From NCBI GenBank assembly GCA_013368315.1, contig JAACJM010000041.1, positions 62,001 through 126,000 of the forward strand: a DNA stretch of 64,000 bases, in the 5' to 3' direction. Below, piece by piece: positions 1 through 11,824 of this stretch (position 1 is the stretch's first letter; every line of letters begins with the position of its first letter). Source of the DNA: Tetrapyrgos nigripes. Taxonomy: Eukaryota > Basidiomycota > Agaricomycetes > Agaricales > Campanellaceae. Both the position numbers and the translations under genes were made by a program. The notes under the pieces were generated by a model. The model made no database searches. It saw only the letters and a program-made list of their open reading frames with translations, and was not told the DNA's origin.

Positions 1-226
1 TTTGCAACGTCACGTCTTTCTCAGAGCAGGTCTCTTCTCCCCCCTCCCTCTACACGACTTTTCACGTCAAAGTACGAAAGATTTGCACATCGTCCCACCG
101 AACTAAGAACAACAAGGTTTACCTATCATTACGTAAGAAAGGGGTAAGACCATCTGACCACTGTTCAATTATTGCTGACACGGAGCCAACTTTTTTTGGT
201 TGTCTCTTGTTCCCCACTCCCCACAG

Positions 227-3020
227 GACGACGACAGAGGACGAGAGTTCCCCACACCGACGAATCCCGACGCCAACGCCGACGCAGCAAAAATGGCGGG
301 ATTGGTAACGCCGATTCCGTTTATAGAATTCGTCCACTATGAACCGAGAAATCCACAAGAAGATACCTCAACGTCCTCTTCAACGACGGACTCAACGACG
401 GACTCAACGACGACCTCGACGACCTCTACGACATCTTCCACTACATCGTCAACTCCATCGTCAACTACTACTTCCACCTCTTCGACTACAAGTTCTACTT
501 CCTCGAGTACCTCGAGTACCTCATCAACGAGTAGTACCAGTAGTACTAGTTCGACGAGCAGCACCTCGTCCTCGACGTCTTCAACATCCTCCTCCACCTC
601 CAGCTCTTCCTCTTCAAGCTCAACAACAACTTTGATTACGACGGGAAGTGGAGGACAGACGACGACGGTGGTAACGGTGGTAACGCCTTCGTTGACGGGG
701 ACGGGAAGTGGGGTTGGGCCGAGTCAGACGAAGGAGAGTGATAATAGTGGGTGGGTGTTGTTCTTTCTTCGCTTTGCTTCGTTTCCTTTTCGTCTTCTAT
801 TTTTTTTTTGTTTTTTGTTTTTTGTTTTTTGTTACGAGGCAAACGTTACACTGATCGTGAAACCGCTGGCTTTGGCTTTTCCCTTCGGGGTTGGGGGTAA
901 CCGGTTGGGAGGGAGTCTTAGTGTTATGGACATATACAGACACATACATGCCAACATCATCATGCGGTAGACCGTTGACAGTTGATGGGATGCGTTGGCG
1001 TTGGATAGGTCGGGGTCGGGGTTATGATTGATAACTGAGGGTGTTGTGCTGCAGGGGATCATATAGCCCATGTGCTACATGGTCGGTCAGGCGGTCGGTG
1101 TTGAGTGGAGGGTGGAGAACGCAGAACGGAGAGTGGACAGGACAGTTATGGGCTCGGGCATACATACCAGGCATGGAGCTGGGCGTATAGGGCGGGCTCG
1201 GGCTCGGGCTCGGATCCTCCTACCCTATCATCCTATATTCCTTTTTCCGTGTCCTTTGAGGTTTTCTTTCTTTCTTTCCTCTTCTCTTCCAGCCCAGACG
1301 CATACACAGACGAAGACGCGAAACGCAAACACCTTTCTCCCCTTCTTTCCTGTTGCGTTTGCATTGGGTGGATGGGTTCCCGATTCTCGTCCGTCTCCGC
1401 GGTGACCGGTGACTGGTTGACGTCAAGATCTTTCTTTGTTGTTGTTGGACGCTTGGACGTTGGATGTTGGATGCTTGGGATGGTGTGGGCATGGGATTGG
1501 GATTGGGTGGGTTGGGACGCTTACTCTAAATTGGCTATGACCTGCTATAGCCTAATGGGCATATCGTCATCGTTCTCGTTACCTATGTGCTTGTGCTCGT
1601 GTTCGGCTATGAGGGCAAAACCTTACTCTCTGGCTTTCGCTTCATTCTTATTCTTGTTCTTTTTCTTTGTTTCAGTTTTTATACTTTCATCTTTCATCTT
1701 TCGTCTTTCCTTTCGTCAAATCTCCAACTATTTGACTAACGCAACTTTTTTATCCCTATTCCACGCAGCTTCTTCCACAACACAGCCGCCGTCGCCGGTA
1801 CATTCACAGCCGTAGGCCTAGTCTCACTAGTCGCTCTCATCCTAATCATCACCACCACTATTCGGAAACGTCGAGCTAAAGCTTGGGATCGAGAGATTGC
1901 AGAAGCAGCGAGGGAGGCGAGGGCAACGGGGACTGTAGGGGTTCCAAGGGAGTATTTGGATGAGGATGATGGGGATCCGCATGGGTATGGGGGAGCGGGG
2001 TATGCAGCTGGGGGATATGAAACGGGTTATGGAAGTGGAAGTGGAGGTGCAGGAGCGGGACCAGGTGGGGCAGCAGGGTATGGAAGCGAGGCAGGGTCTC
2101 ATGGGACGTATGGAGCGTATGGACAGCCTCCCATGGGGGGACGCGGCGAAGAGATGTATCAGATGCGGGATATGGGCGGAGGTGGTGGTGAGTCTATTTG
2201 TCATTTTTTTCTGACATTTTTATTTTTGGGGTGGTGCTTGTTTTCGTTTTTCGTTTTTCATTTTGGCGTTGGGTTGGGTTGGTTTTGGCATTTGGTCTTC
2301 ACTTGTTTCGGCTGTTTCGCTTTTCTTCTTTACGTTGGGCTCTGGCTCTGGCGTAGGCGTCAGTCAGGCATTCAGTCAGCTTTGACGTTGGGGAGTTGGG
2401 TGGTTGGGTAGTCGAGTTGGATGGTTTTGAGCATGTTGGTGTTGATGTTGGTGTGTTGGCGTTGGCGTTGGCATTCGCTTTGGTATTGCTGGTGCTGATG
2501 TTGGTGGTGGTGGTGCTTTTGGGACGGGATGGGTAGTGGTCGGCTTTCTTTTTCTTCTTTTTGCAATGGCGACGGTGATGGCGCTTGTGTGTGGTGCCTT
2601 GGTTTTTGATTTTGGGTTTTGTTGGTGTTGGTGCTGTTATGGACGGACGGTCTGACGTCGAGGCAAGCGAGCGTTGACGACTTTTTGTGGTGGTAATGCT
2701 AATGGTATTGGTATTCGTGGTGCCTTTTCTCGTCCACGTTGATATTTATCTCTACGGTGACGCTGTGGGTGGATGGGTGCTAGTAATGGTGGGGAAGAGC
2801 CAAAGAACCTTCAGCCCTCAGCTTCCCAATGGTTCCTGAGAGTGGGGGTTGGCTTTCGGTCTTCGGCAGACCGTCGATTTTTGGCTGTCTCCCATTCCTT
2901 TTTCTTATTTTCTCAAATTTCGTCTGAACTCCTAGTCTGCTTTCTTTCTTTCTTTCTTCATCTTCTTATTCTTCTTTCTCCTCACGATTCCCGTATTGTT
3001 TTCCTCTTATTTCCCCTCAT

Positions 3021-3058
<38 letters not shown>

Positions 3059-4193
3059 GTGTGTGTAACACGTGACTCATCCACATCTTTCACAGGTCCT
3101 CAACCCGGAGCCCCAGGTAACTCTGGCTTCTTCGACCCCAACTACGGTACCACAGCCGCTGCCGCCGGTCTTGGTGCAGCAGCAGGAGCTGCTGGGATCG
3201 GCGTCGCTCGTGCTCGTTCCGGCCGCAACGGTCCTGGAAACAGTCCCGTCCATCAAGACAGCAACTACACCAGCACCACCACACCGAGTAACACTAACAG
3301 TAATGGCAATGGCGAGAACCCCTACTCAACAAACTTCAACGATCCGAATGGGTATTATTCTTACCCTTCTTATGGGGATTATACCGACCCCAATTACCAC
3401 CATCAAGCAGGCCTGGGAGGTGGAGGCGTGGGTGGGGAAGGCCCATATCCAGCGTTTTTGACCCCTGGTGCGATGCAACAGCAACAACAGAGAGGGTTTG
3501 GAGTTCCGCAGAGTGTGCTGGATGCTGCTGGATTAGGGGTAGGTGCTGGGGCTGGTGCCGGTGCCGCCGCTTCAGGACCTCCACCGATGCCTCATTCAGC
3601 GAGCTCAGGAACTGGAGGGAGTACGACGGCATTGAGTCCGAGTCCGAGTGGGTTGGGGAGTGCAGGGTCTGGATATGGATCTGCATCTGGTGGGAGTGCG
3701 ACAGCTTCGACTACGGTTTTAAGCGGGGGAGGTGGTGGAAGCACGGAGAAGGAGTCTTATGCAGCTCATTATGCGAAACCTATTGGTTCTTCGCATCCGG
3801 GTTCGTCTGAAGGACATGGACGTGGGTATGATGATCCGTATGGGGGGATGTCTATGGGGGAAGGCAAGGATAGGGATGCTGGGTTGGCGTATGATGATAG
3901 TGATAGAGGTGGGTTGATCACCTCACCTCATTCTCATTCTAACCGTCTAAATAAACCTTTTTTCACCTATAGGTCACCCTCAACAAACACAACGTCTATC
4001 ACTAACACCACCACCCGGCTCTGACCCATACGATCACCACAACGAAGGTAATCACAGCCAGCAACTCCCTAATCCTTTCGGTCGACCTATAGAGTCTGAA
4101 TCGGAGGATGACGAGGATGATGATGGGTATGGTGGGAGTGGGAGTAAACATGGACATGGAGGGGGTAGGGTGTTGAGGGTTGCTAATGAGTAG
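227..4193 (+). CDS. Ser/Thr-rich single-pass membrane protein with Gly-rich tail (5' partial)
   Basis: Function unknown. My exon model is 227-750, 1769-2187, 3096-3908 and 3973-4193, with GT-AG introns and phases that all join. A further phase-0 exon probably ends at 132 (GTAAGA donor, acceptor CACAG at 222-226), so the start codon and any signal peptide lie left of the window. The visible 658 residues have a long Ser/Thr tract (about residues 45-145), one membrane helix (about 180-200) closed by the stop-transfer run RKRR, and a long cytoplasmic tail rich in Gly, Ser, Ala and Tyr. The tail ends in an acidic ESESEDDEDDD stretch and GGRVLRVANE. The plan resembles a wall-anchored sensor or mucin-like protein, but this is inference. 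The first two internal introns (1018 and 908 nt) are unusually long for such a genome. A broken inverted copy lies at 57300-58470. Confidence 0.72.
3024..3055. repeat. CT dinucleotide microsatellite
   Basis: A run of CT repeats in the pyrimidine-rich 3' half of the 908-nt second intron of the membrane-protein gene. Confidence 0.85.
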
Positions 4194-5689
4194 TGTTTTT
4201 GAGAGAGGGGTGTGAGGAAGGGAACGAGGGGGGAACAAGGGCCAAGTATGCCACGGCACAGGAATGGGTGCTTGCTTTTCTTTCCCGACACTATCGAAAA
4301 CCGAGTTATATCCTTATGTGGTATTTATATACCCCTTCCTTTTCTTTTTACTTCTTTGTTTCTTTCTTGGCTTATCCATTAGCCTATCCTCTCTTTCCTT
4401 TCATTGTTCCAAGTTTTGATTTGTGCTATTGGCTGTTCTTTGTTCTTTTGGCTATTTGTTTTGAAAGGGTTTAAGTGGATATATTGTCGGCAATTGTATT
4501 GCTGTGTTGTGTTGTGTTGTACGGTTTTTGGTGTACTTTTTGCGTGGTGTGTGTGCTACTGGTGTTGCTGTACAGTGCTATGGTGTGTACTTTTTCGTCT
4601 AATGTACACCCCTTCCTCACTCCTTTCATCCTCCTAGTTACCAAATCTCGTTCCCGTTCTCGTTTTCTCTCTTTGAACTTGCCTATGCTTCAAGACATTC
4701 TTTGGATTGTACATTCTTCGTTTTCGTTTTCTGCTTGTTCATATTCCAAACTTTTTGTCTTCCCAGCTATGCATGCACGTTTGCTATATGTTGTTTTCGT
4801 ACATATCCGTTGCATATCTGTCTGTCTGTCTTTACATGTGTGATTGATTTGATCTCGCCGCCCAATCTTCCTCATCAATCCCTCCTGAATCTTCGCATAC
4901 GTCCTAGTTCCCAAGTCTATACCCCTCGTACCTCTAAATACCTCTCGTCTACTCATACCGCTTCATAAATATTACCCACCTTCATTGACTCGGCCTTATC
5001 TCCTCACCTCATATGCGTTTCATCCCGTTTCGTTTCATTTCGTCTACTGAGTCTCAAGTGGACCTTTATTTGCCTCCTTCTTACGTTCTAAAATCGTTAC
5101 TTACCAGGCTGTCATCGTCGTGTAAGAACCACATCTACATCTACATACATTGACATCAATCTTATTGTCCACGATGGTATCTTGCTTTCAACTTTGCTGT
5201 GTGAACGGCGCTTCTGGGTCATGTTAACTTGTGGAATTTGAAATTTTTTGTAGCAAAAAGATCGAGTTGCGATCGACGAAAAGGCAAAGCCACCCAGTAC
5301 TTTCCCCTCTTCCCTCTCCCTTCCTCACTATGGAACCCAAGCCGGGTGATTTTTACCACGAACGCAGGGGTATTATACCCTATCACTCGCTTACCGGGGC
5401 ACTTAAGAGTGATTCAAGTTGCGAGGAAAAATCACTCGGTTTACGGAGCTCATCACATTCGCCCGGAGAACAGGCGATTTTCTACGAGGGATTTTGGAGA
5501 GGGGTAAATACCCCTGTTTTGGCTGTGCTAAAGTCCTCCTCCAAATTTGTATCTAGTAAAGTGGCATATAGTCGCAGCGCACTGGAATGTGGTAAACATA
5601 TCAATAGAAAATGTGCGCGAGAAGGCTCATTTCCAATTTTTCCCATGACTGTACAGTCACCAAGCCACAAAAAAAATTATGTCATCAAT
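4194..5689. other. Intergenic, no gene seen
   Basis: T-rich sequence downstream of the membrane-protein gene. The first few hundred bases are presumably 3' UTR. Open frames here are short, low-complexity and lack intron structure, so I call none of them. From about 5340 the motif GGTGATTTT appears; see the separate finding on 5340-6365. Confidence 0.5.
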
Positions 5690-5930
5690 GTTGGACTTGT
5701 CCACAACGCAAGCCCGTCGCTCCCCAAACACCCTCAACGTTTGGCAATATGCAAACCTCAACGTCCTCAATGTCTTCAACAGCCTCAATACTCAACGTCC
5801 TCAAGATCCTCCCTCAATTTTCTCAAGACCCTCAATCCTCAACGTCTTCAAGACCCTCAATCCACAACGTTAACGTCATCAAGGCCCTCAACCCCCTCAA
5901 GCCCCTCTTCAACACCGTTAATCCAATCCA
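5690..5930. repeat. CCTCAA/CTTCAA-rich simple repeat
   Basis: A degenerate tandem array of short units such as CCTCAACGT, CCTCAATCC and CTTCAAGAC. Open frames exist in several phases, as expected for a repeat whose unit lacks stop triplets, so I do not call a gene. Confidence 0.7.
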
Positions 5931-6536
5931 GGTATCCCGCCAGGCATGGGCAGGCGACATGATGACAAGGGGCGAAGAGGATATTCGAGGAGAAGGAGGG
6001 ATATTACAGATTGCGCAGCGTGCAGAATGGCAGAAAGTGTATGTACTATTTGTATTCACTGTATCGGAAATCTATAGTGCACCTTTCACAACTACCAAAT
6101 ACGATTCTCTTTCTACTGATTAACAAAGTACAACGATTCCTGCCGGACCAAGCTTGAATTGCCCGGGAACAGTGTCATTTCGACCGACCGGGTGAAATTC
6201 TTGGAAAATTGGCGGTGGGTCCAAACCGGGTTTTCTGGCGGACAAAATCACCCGATTGAGATGAAGGTACTAATCCCTCCAAAAGAGGGGTAAAATCCGT
6301 CGAAAACATATCTATAAGAACCTACTAAAAACCCGGTCAAGGTGGGGGGAAAATCACCCATCCGGCAGTCCACAGTGCCTCTACAGTATAGTCACGTAGT
6401 ACGTTTGCAAACATGTCCCCCTTATCCTCTCGTAATGTACTGGCTCAAACAACCTCAAATAATTAACTTTTATCCACTCATTCATTCATCACTGATTCAC
6501 TCTCATGCTGGCAAGTTCACTTCGCTTCCCAACGTC

Positions 6537-6629
6537 GGGGGTATAGCTCAGCTGGGAGAGCAGCAGACTGAAGTATGAGGCAATAATCACACTTTCTGAA
6601 GGTCCCGCGTTCGATCCGCGGTACCCCCA
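6537..6629 (+). tRNA. tRNA-Phe (GAA) with a 20-nt intron
   Basis: The acceptor stem GGGGGTA (6537-6543) pairs perfectly with TACCCCC (6622-6628), followed by discriminator A at 6629. The D stem is GCTC/GAGC. The anticodon loop is CTGAAG..T with anticodon GAA at 6570-6572, and a 20-nt intron follows G37 (6574-6593), the canonical position. The T arm is CCGCG-TTCGATC-CGCGG. One mismatch (G27-A43) sits at the base of the anticodon stem. The CCA end is not encoded, as expected for a eukaryotic nuclear gene. Confidence 0.93.
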
Positions 6630-7898
6630 TATGCATAATACGTGCACCTTTTTGGTTTCTTTGTTAGATGCTCTTTTCGTACTTATTTTCTCTACATACC
6701 CTGGCTCAATCTGACATTACCTTTTCCCCGCACTCTTGTATCCGTAATCGTCACAGAGTTCCTTGTTCTTTGTGAATCTTCTTGATTTCTCGTTCTACAC
6801 AACGCCTGATAATACTCTCGACCACCTGTCTTCTGTTGATAGGTGCCTAGCTCAGTCCAACGTTCCTCAGGAAGAGCTCAGGCTATGTTTTTGTAAATTT
6901 AAGCCTCTAGTCATGGCATTCCATTTGATTACACAAAATATTTTTCTTCGAGCCTTTCGGTGTACTTACATTTTTGAAATTACTGTGGCAAGACGTCGAT
7001 CGACGATGTTGAATATTCACCAAACTTATTCAAGTCATTTGCCTTTCGGACCACCAACGTATCAGTTCTTGGGTCCCAGCCCGGATGATACACTCCTCTT
7101 GCACCCCTCCTCCTCTCTAATCCTCAACCTCTCAGCCAGTCAGCGATGAGGGGTTTGTCTTCTTCCTCTTTCCTCTTCGAAATCCAACGGTCTCTGCCTA
7201 TTTTGACTGTCTTCTGGGACAAGAAATAGCCGCCCTTTTATCCTTCGGGTAGTGGGAGGCTGGATCGCTCGGTATCCAGATCAAGTACTTATCGGCGCTC
7301 AGCAAACGCATTGCTGTTCATTTTCCTTTGACTCTTCATGTCAAAAGTTCGGGCAGAATATTCTGCAACTGATATTTTTGCTCACCTCCCTAGACCGAGG
7401 CAAGTGTTCGAGCGTCGATATCCTAGTTTGCACGACTATTCCCGGCCTAGCATTGTAAGCCGAATGCAGTTAGCCAGTACTACAGTAACTTTTGGCAACT
7501 ACCAAAAATAGCAAGAGCACCATGCCACCAGCCTCTTTGTGATCTCATCGTCGTCGAGGGTTACTGCCATTCACCCGCTCTTTTTCTCTTTCTTTGGCTT
7601 TGGCATTTTCGTACGTTGACATTGTCCCGGGGTTTTCTTTCTAAAGAAACAAATGGGAATAATAGAGGTAATAATTTTTCCATTACGCTTTGATTACGCT
7701 TTAACACACTCCAGCGTTGATCGAGGTATTTTGGACAGCTCATTGTCCTCTTCGACGCGTCAATGCCACTGGATTTCGGGTGTATAAATCTTGCAAAGAT
7801 GAGTTGGTATTCCCCCAATCTTCACCAGCTCTTCAAGCTACTCTCCTGTAATCTACTGCTTTGCAATTGCTCGTCTCCCTTTCAACTTTCTCCATAGA
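6630..7898. other. Intergenic, no gene seen
   Basis: No frame here shows a recognisable domain or intron pattern. The last 100 bases, pyrimidine-rich and ending TCCATAG just before the next gene's ATG, are probably its promoter and leader, and may include a 5' UTR intron. Confidence 0.5.
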
Positions 7899-8661
7899 AT
7901 GATGTTTCATAACTCTATCCACCCTGCCCCTGCCAACTTTACCTTCTCCACTTACCCGATGACTGGTGGAGGAGGAGGATTCTATTACCACGGCCATTCA
8001 AGTGCTGAACCATACCTATCTAATACATCATCGTTCTCGGGAATATCAGATGGCTTCATGACGCGTAGGCTCATACCTCAAACCACTTCCACTGGCGCAC
8101 CACTCCAAGTCGGAGCTCCTGGGCAACTTTTGATACCCTTTGACTATGCAGGCGGCCACTCCAGACAAGGTGTCTCAATGCGTGATATCTGCGGAGGAAC
8201 AAGCACTATCGACAGGTGGTTGGCCGGCGCCAAGGACCCAGTGCTTGCGAAGTTAGGTCTGAGCAGGATTAGTTTCCAAATTCGCGTAATGGTTTCTTCT
8301 TATTCCCTACCTGATTTTCAAACTCACATTGACGACAGTGGCCTGGACTGGAGGCCATAGAACCTTGGAACCGCTCGGTAGATGTCTACTTTCCTACTAG
8401 TACCGGACACATCACCCGTGCCCAGCTAGCGGTTTCCATAGCACGTCAGATTGCTACTTTCATCGATGTATGCACCTTTTCAGATCCATTGGATCTCTGC
8501 TGATTTTGCAATACTTTCTGCAGAGAGCTCAGTTTCACCAGCACTGTACAAATTTTCCGCTTGGTCGCAAAGGAATCAAGATTGAGAACCTAGTCCTGAT
8601 TGCTCTGGTTAACGTCAGTGGCCACGTTTGGCAAGCAGTAATCGCCTTTGATCAAGCCTGA
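7899..8661 (+). CDS. Uncharacterised basidiomycete protein, three exons
   Basis: Exons 7899-8285, 8339-8467 and 8524-8661 join in frame to give 217 residues. The introns (53 and 56 nt) are GT-AG and of normal fungal size. No signal peptide or membrane helix is evident; the N-terminus is Gly/Ser/Tyr-rich. The C-terminal half has WPGLE, then a segment with an ITRAQLA motif, then GIKIENLVLIALVNVS and WQ near the end. From memory this matches a widespread, functionally unknown Agaricomycete family with the plan W-P-G...I-T-x-A-x-L-A...G-x-x...VS...WQ. The two in-frame ATGs at 7899 and 7902 are equivalent starts. Being short and intact, it is probably expressed. Confidence 0.7.
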
Positions 8662-9116
8662 ATTCCCCCCATTGCTATCTCGATTTCATCTTCTACACTT
8701 ATCTTTGCATTTTCTCCTCACAGCATTCATATCTTTATTCCGCATAATCTTACACTGGGATCTCTTACATTCATTCTGGGACTATCTGCATCTCTCGTCA
8801 ATCATGCTGTATCTTATAGAATCACTTATATTCATTCGTTGGGATTAGATGTTGATCTTCGCTTTTGTTGTACCATCACTAGTTCTTGTATACCTCTATA
8901 ATCATATTGGACTTCGTCTCTCGGTCGTTGTCATTTCCGAAATTTAACCCTCAATATTCGCCCGTTGCTCCATCTTCCCTTTGTCGCGCATATAATGATG
9001 CCCTCCTCATTAGACCTCGACTTTAATACAAAGTTACTGGCTAATTCAATTTATTTCCGTTGATTCATCGACTGTTCACCCTGATGCCCCTCTGTTTCCC
9101 TTCCTCCCTTTCCATC
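8662..9116. other. Intergenic, no gene seen
   Basis: AT-rich sequence that probably includes the 3' UTR of the preceding gene. I see no coding pattern or repeat. Confidence 0.5.
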
Positions 9117-9265
9117 GTGGGCATAACTCAATAGGCAGAGCAGCAAAACCAAACCTAGAGCTCCTACTCGTTACAATTTGATAGCTTTTGCGAGCGGTGT
9201 AATACTATCTATCTATCCTTTGAATTGGGTTCTGCAGCTCTCGCGGTCAATTCGCGGTATCCCAT
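9117..9265 (+). pseudogene. tRNA-like remnant
   Basis: The start GTGGGCATAACTCAATAGG and the following GCAGAGCAGC resemble the 5' half of the tRNA-Phe at 6537. The end has a CGCG-GTCAATT-CGCG arm shaped like a T arm, then GTATCCCA. The upper acceptor pairs (TGGG/CCCA) hold but the lower ones do not, and the two halves are separated by about 100 nt. It looks like a decayed or disrupted tRNA gene rather than a working one. Confidence 0.4.
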
Positions 9266-9585
9266 CTAGGGACAATGAACACAACGTGATGACTTGACTC
9301 CCGACATGCGCTTATTGGGTGAAACCTGTTTCAAACGTGTTCGAATAATCCTGGACTGATAAAGTAAGTATACGTTTTGAAAAATGAGACGAGGAATTTT
9401 CCATTATACGAGGAGGGAAGTATTACTAGCTTTGCTTGGACTCGGACATTGTTCGCGAGGTTGACAAAAGGAAAGTTCAATGTATTCATGACCAACGACA
9501 ATCAGCAGAATAGAGTGTACATGCACATCATTTATCAACGTCGAACCTGGCCCGAAACTATCCCACTGGCTATCAAACGCCCAAC

Positions 9586-9642
9586 TCAGACTCCAAGGTT
9601 AATGGGGTCGCACCCAAGGTTGATGGAAGTGGGTCCGCTGCC
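9586..9642 (-). pseudogene. Class I hydrophobin, last exon (fragment 3 of 3)
   Basis: Reading minus from an AACAG acceptor, the 57-nt exon encodes 18 residues ending in LGCDPINLGV and a stop. This is the C-terminal signature of class I hydrophobins and carries the eighth cysteine. Its phase (0) matches the end of exon 3 at 11825. Between the two lie the intron-3 remnants and the inserted F1 repeat (9657-11682). Hydrophobins are small secreted proteins that self-assemble at the air-water interface and coat hyphae and spores. The rest of this gene is at 11825-12111 and 42374-42439. Confidence 0.8.
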
Positions 9643-9841
9643 CTGTTGTCGACCCATTACGAGGCCGAATGAAATGAGGATGAGTTCTTTAGACTCGGTT
9701 TCTATGTGTGGCTATGTTCAAAGCCTCCCAACTTTTCCCATCCGTCCTTTTCCGCCACTTGCCAAGCTCCTTTTCACCTGTTACTGTGCTTTTCACTCAC
9801 TGACCTTTTCTCTTCTTTCATCCTCCTGGGCCACCAGTTTT

Positions 9842-9956
9842 TCAAGCTCACACTCAAGCTCACAGTCAAGCTCACTCAAGCTCACACTCAAGCTCACACT
9901 CAAGCTCACATTCAAGCTCACTCAAGCTCACACTCAAGCTCACATTCAAGCCTTTG
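9842..9956 (+). repeat. 12-bp satellite array, unit close to TCAAGCTCACAC
   Basis: Tandem copies of TCAAGCTCACAC and shortened variants, next to the left end of element A. The same array recurs at 10747-10985 and 11430-11515. In all three the unit runs in the same direction, so the arrays are direct repeats and not TIRs. Confidence 0.9.
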
Positions 9957-10746
9957 TGCTGGCTGTGGGCAGGCTTTTGGGTGCATTTTGGTGGGATGGG
10001 ACACTTCCTTTTTTGGAAAGAGGCCTCAAATACTCGAAAATTCAGATTTTTATTACTAGTGCTGTTGGGGTTGGGCAGGGTTTTCCCGCAGGCCAAAATT
10101 TGATGGGAGGGTGGGTACAGTCAATAGGGCCTCAAATCCCTATTTGGAATGGAAATAGTGGCTGTGGCTGACCCAGAAAACACAAAATACATTCCCAGAG
10201 CCAGCAATGAAAAATCATCTGAATGGGTAAGGTGTATTTTCATATGCTGAATCCAAATATTTAATTATATTTGTAGTATCTGTAGTGGTTAGGGAGATAT
10301 GGCCAAAATACTGTCTAAATATAACAAAAGAGCAGGATGGGTACTAGTCATTGTGTCAAATCAGGTCTGATAATCATGTGGGTTGGTAGGGTATTGCATT
10401 AAAACTCCCTAGACTTAGGAATATAGTTTTTTCTGGCATATTATGAAATCTTGAGGAGCTATGTGCAAAATACTGTCTCAAAATGGCAAAACTTGGGATA
10501 GCCATGGACACTGCAAGCTATAGCATCCAGTAGTGATGTGGATATGCCTACTATGGTATTTTGGGTCAATGAATCTGAATATCCCCTTAGATAGTCCTTA
10601 TCTCTGGTAATTCTGACATTATTTGTTACTAACCCCTAAACATAGGTGTTTATGGCATAAGTAAGTGAATGTAGTGTAAGTGCAAGTATATGAACTGATG
10701 TAAGGGATGCCTACTCCTTCAAGCCATAATTAACTCTCAGGTTGAT

Positions 10747-10985
10747 GCAAAGCTACACTCAAGCTCACACCCAAGCTCACACTCAAGCTCATACCCAAGC
10801 TCACTCAAGCTCACACTCAAGCTCACACTCAAGCTCACACCCAAGCTCACCCAAGGTCACTCAAGCTCACACTCAAGCTCACACTCAAGCTCACACTCAA
10901 GCTCACACTCAAGCTCACTCAAGCTCACACTCAAGCGCACACCCAAGCTCTCACTCAAGCTCACTCAAACTCACGCTCACCCAAG
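10747..10985 (+). repeat. 12-bp satellite array, long block
   Basis: About twenty copies of the CAAGCTCACACT-type unit. The array gives open frames in several phases on both strands, because it has no stop triplet and not because it codes. Confidence 0.9.
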
Positions 10986-11011
10986 AACTCAATAGTGGAT
11001 AAGTGTTGTTT

Positions 11012-11430
11012 ATACACCATTTAATGCAAGTATCTTGTTATGAAATGAAGTGTAATGAAGTTGGGTAAGCTGGGATAAGCACAGCCACACCCAAAATGGG
11101 AGTCAAGCAAGTCATTTACTGCAAGTATCTTGTTATGAAATGAAGTGTAGTGAAGTTGGGGGATAAGCACAGCCACACCCAAAATGGAAGTCAAGCAAGC
11201 CATTTAATGCAAGTATCTTGTTATAAAATGAAGTGTAGTGAAGTTGGTGGGATAAGCACAGCCACACCTAAAATGGAAGTCAGGCAAGCCATTTATGCAA
11301 ATATTTGTTATGAAATGAAGTGTAGTAAAGTTGTGTAGGGATAAGCACAGCCACATCCGAAATGGAAGTTAAGTGAGCCATTTAATGCAAGTGTAGTAAA
11401 GTTGGGTAGGATAAGCACAGCCACACCCAA
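11012..11430 (+). repeat. Tandem repeat of about 90 bp, roughly five copies
   Basis: Each unit carries TGCAAGTATCTTGTTATGAA, then GATAAGCACAGCCACACC, then AAATGGAAGTCAAGC, with small indels between units. The last copy runs into the final satellite block (11430-11515). The reverse complement of this unit matches the arm of element P at 17225-17300 and 41815-41890, tying A and P to one family. Confidence 0.8.
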
Positions 11431-11824
11431 AATGGAAGTCAAGCTCACATTCAAGCTCACTCAAGCTCACACTCAAGCTCACTCAAGCTCACTCAAGCTC
11501 ACACTCAAGCTCACTGTGGCTTGAGTGGCTTGACTGTGAGCTTGAAAAACCAGGTGCCCTCATCCTCCTCACAAGTTAAAAAAGTTACATTTTATTTGTG
11601 GTATTTTTATTTCTTGTATTCTTAACATTTCCTTCCGGCCGTGTACTTGTCACACCTGGGCGCTGGCCCACACCTCTTTCATATGAATGTGGGTAGAAGA
11701 AAGAATAGAATAGGAAAAAGCGATAAGCAACGAGCATGATGAATGATATGACGACGAAAAGAAAGAACACCCAAAAGCAACTCAAAAGATAACGAAAGAA
11801 GAAACTTAATGACTCGATATATAC

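Larger units (their letters stand above)
9828..11559 (+). mobile_element. Element A: non-autonomous TIR element, 10-bp target duplication
   Basis: The ends are GGGCCACCAGTTTTTCAAGC on the left and GCTTGAAAAACCAGGTGCCC on the right. The imperfect inverted repeat has identical inner parts (TTTTTCAAGCTCAC). It is flanked on both sides by TCATCCTCCT (9818-9827 and 11560-11569). The same F1 site without insertion is visible near 60220. A 9-11 bp duplication suggests a Mutator-like (MULE) mobiliser, but no transposase is encoded. Inside are arrays of a 12-bp satellite, a non-coding core (about 9960-10740) and a 90-bp tandem repeat. It shares its ends with the giant element P. Confidence 0.82.
9657..11682 (+). 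mobile_element. F1 repeat, interrupted by element A, inside hydrophobin intron 3
   Basis: The left end begins TTACGAGGCCGAATGAAATG (9657) and runs through the GTGGCTATGTTC segment. The right end is GGCGCTGGCCCACACCTC, finishing near 11682. The uninterrupted copy at 60049-60328 shows that both halves belong to one roughly 280-bp repeat split here by a 1.73 kb insertion. Both flanks are hydrophobin intron-3 sequence. I could not define a clean target duplication for F1. It contains no gene of its own and its class is unknown. Confidence 0.75.

Noticed and set aside
337..635. Open frames of 86-98 codons in other phases over the Ser/Thr-coding tract
   Set aside because: They arise because the repetitive TCN/ACN codons give no stops in any frame; the sense frame has splice sites and a membrane helix.
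9706..11002. Several frames over the CAAGCTCAC satellite in element A
   Set aside because: The 12-bp unit is a multiple of three without stop triplets, so open frames are automatic. Products are pure QAHT or SSH repeats.
9117..11682. CRISPR-like regular repeats
   Set aside because: The satellite units are contiguous, with no unique spacers, and the host is a eukaryote.
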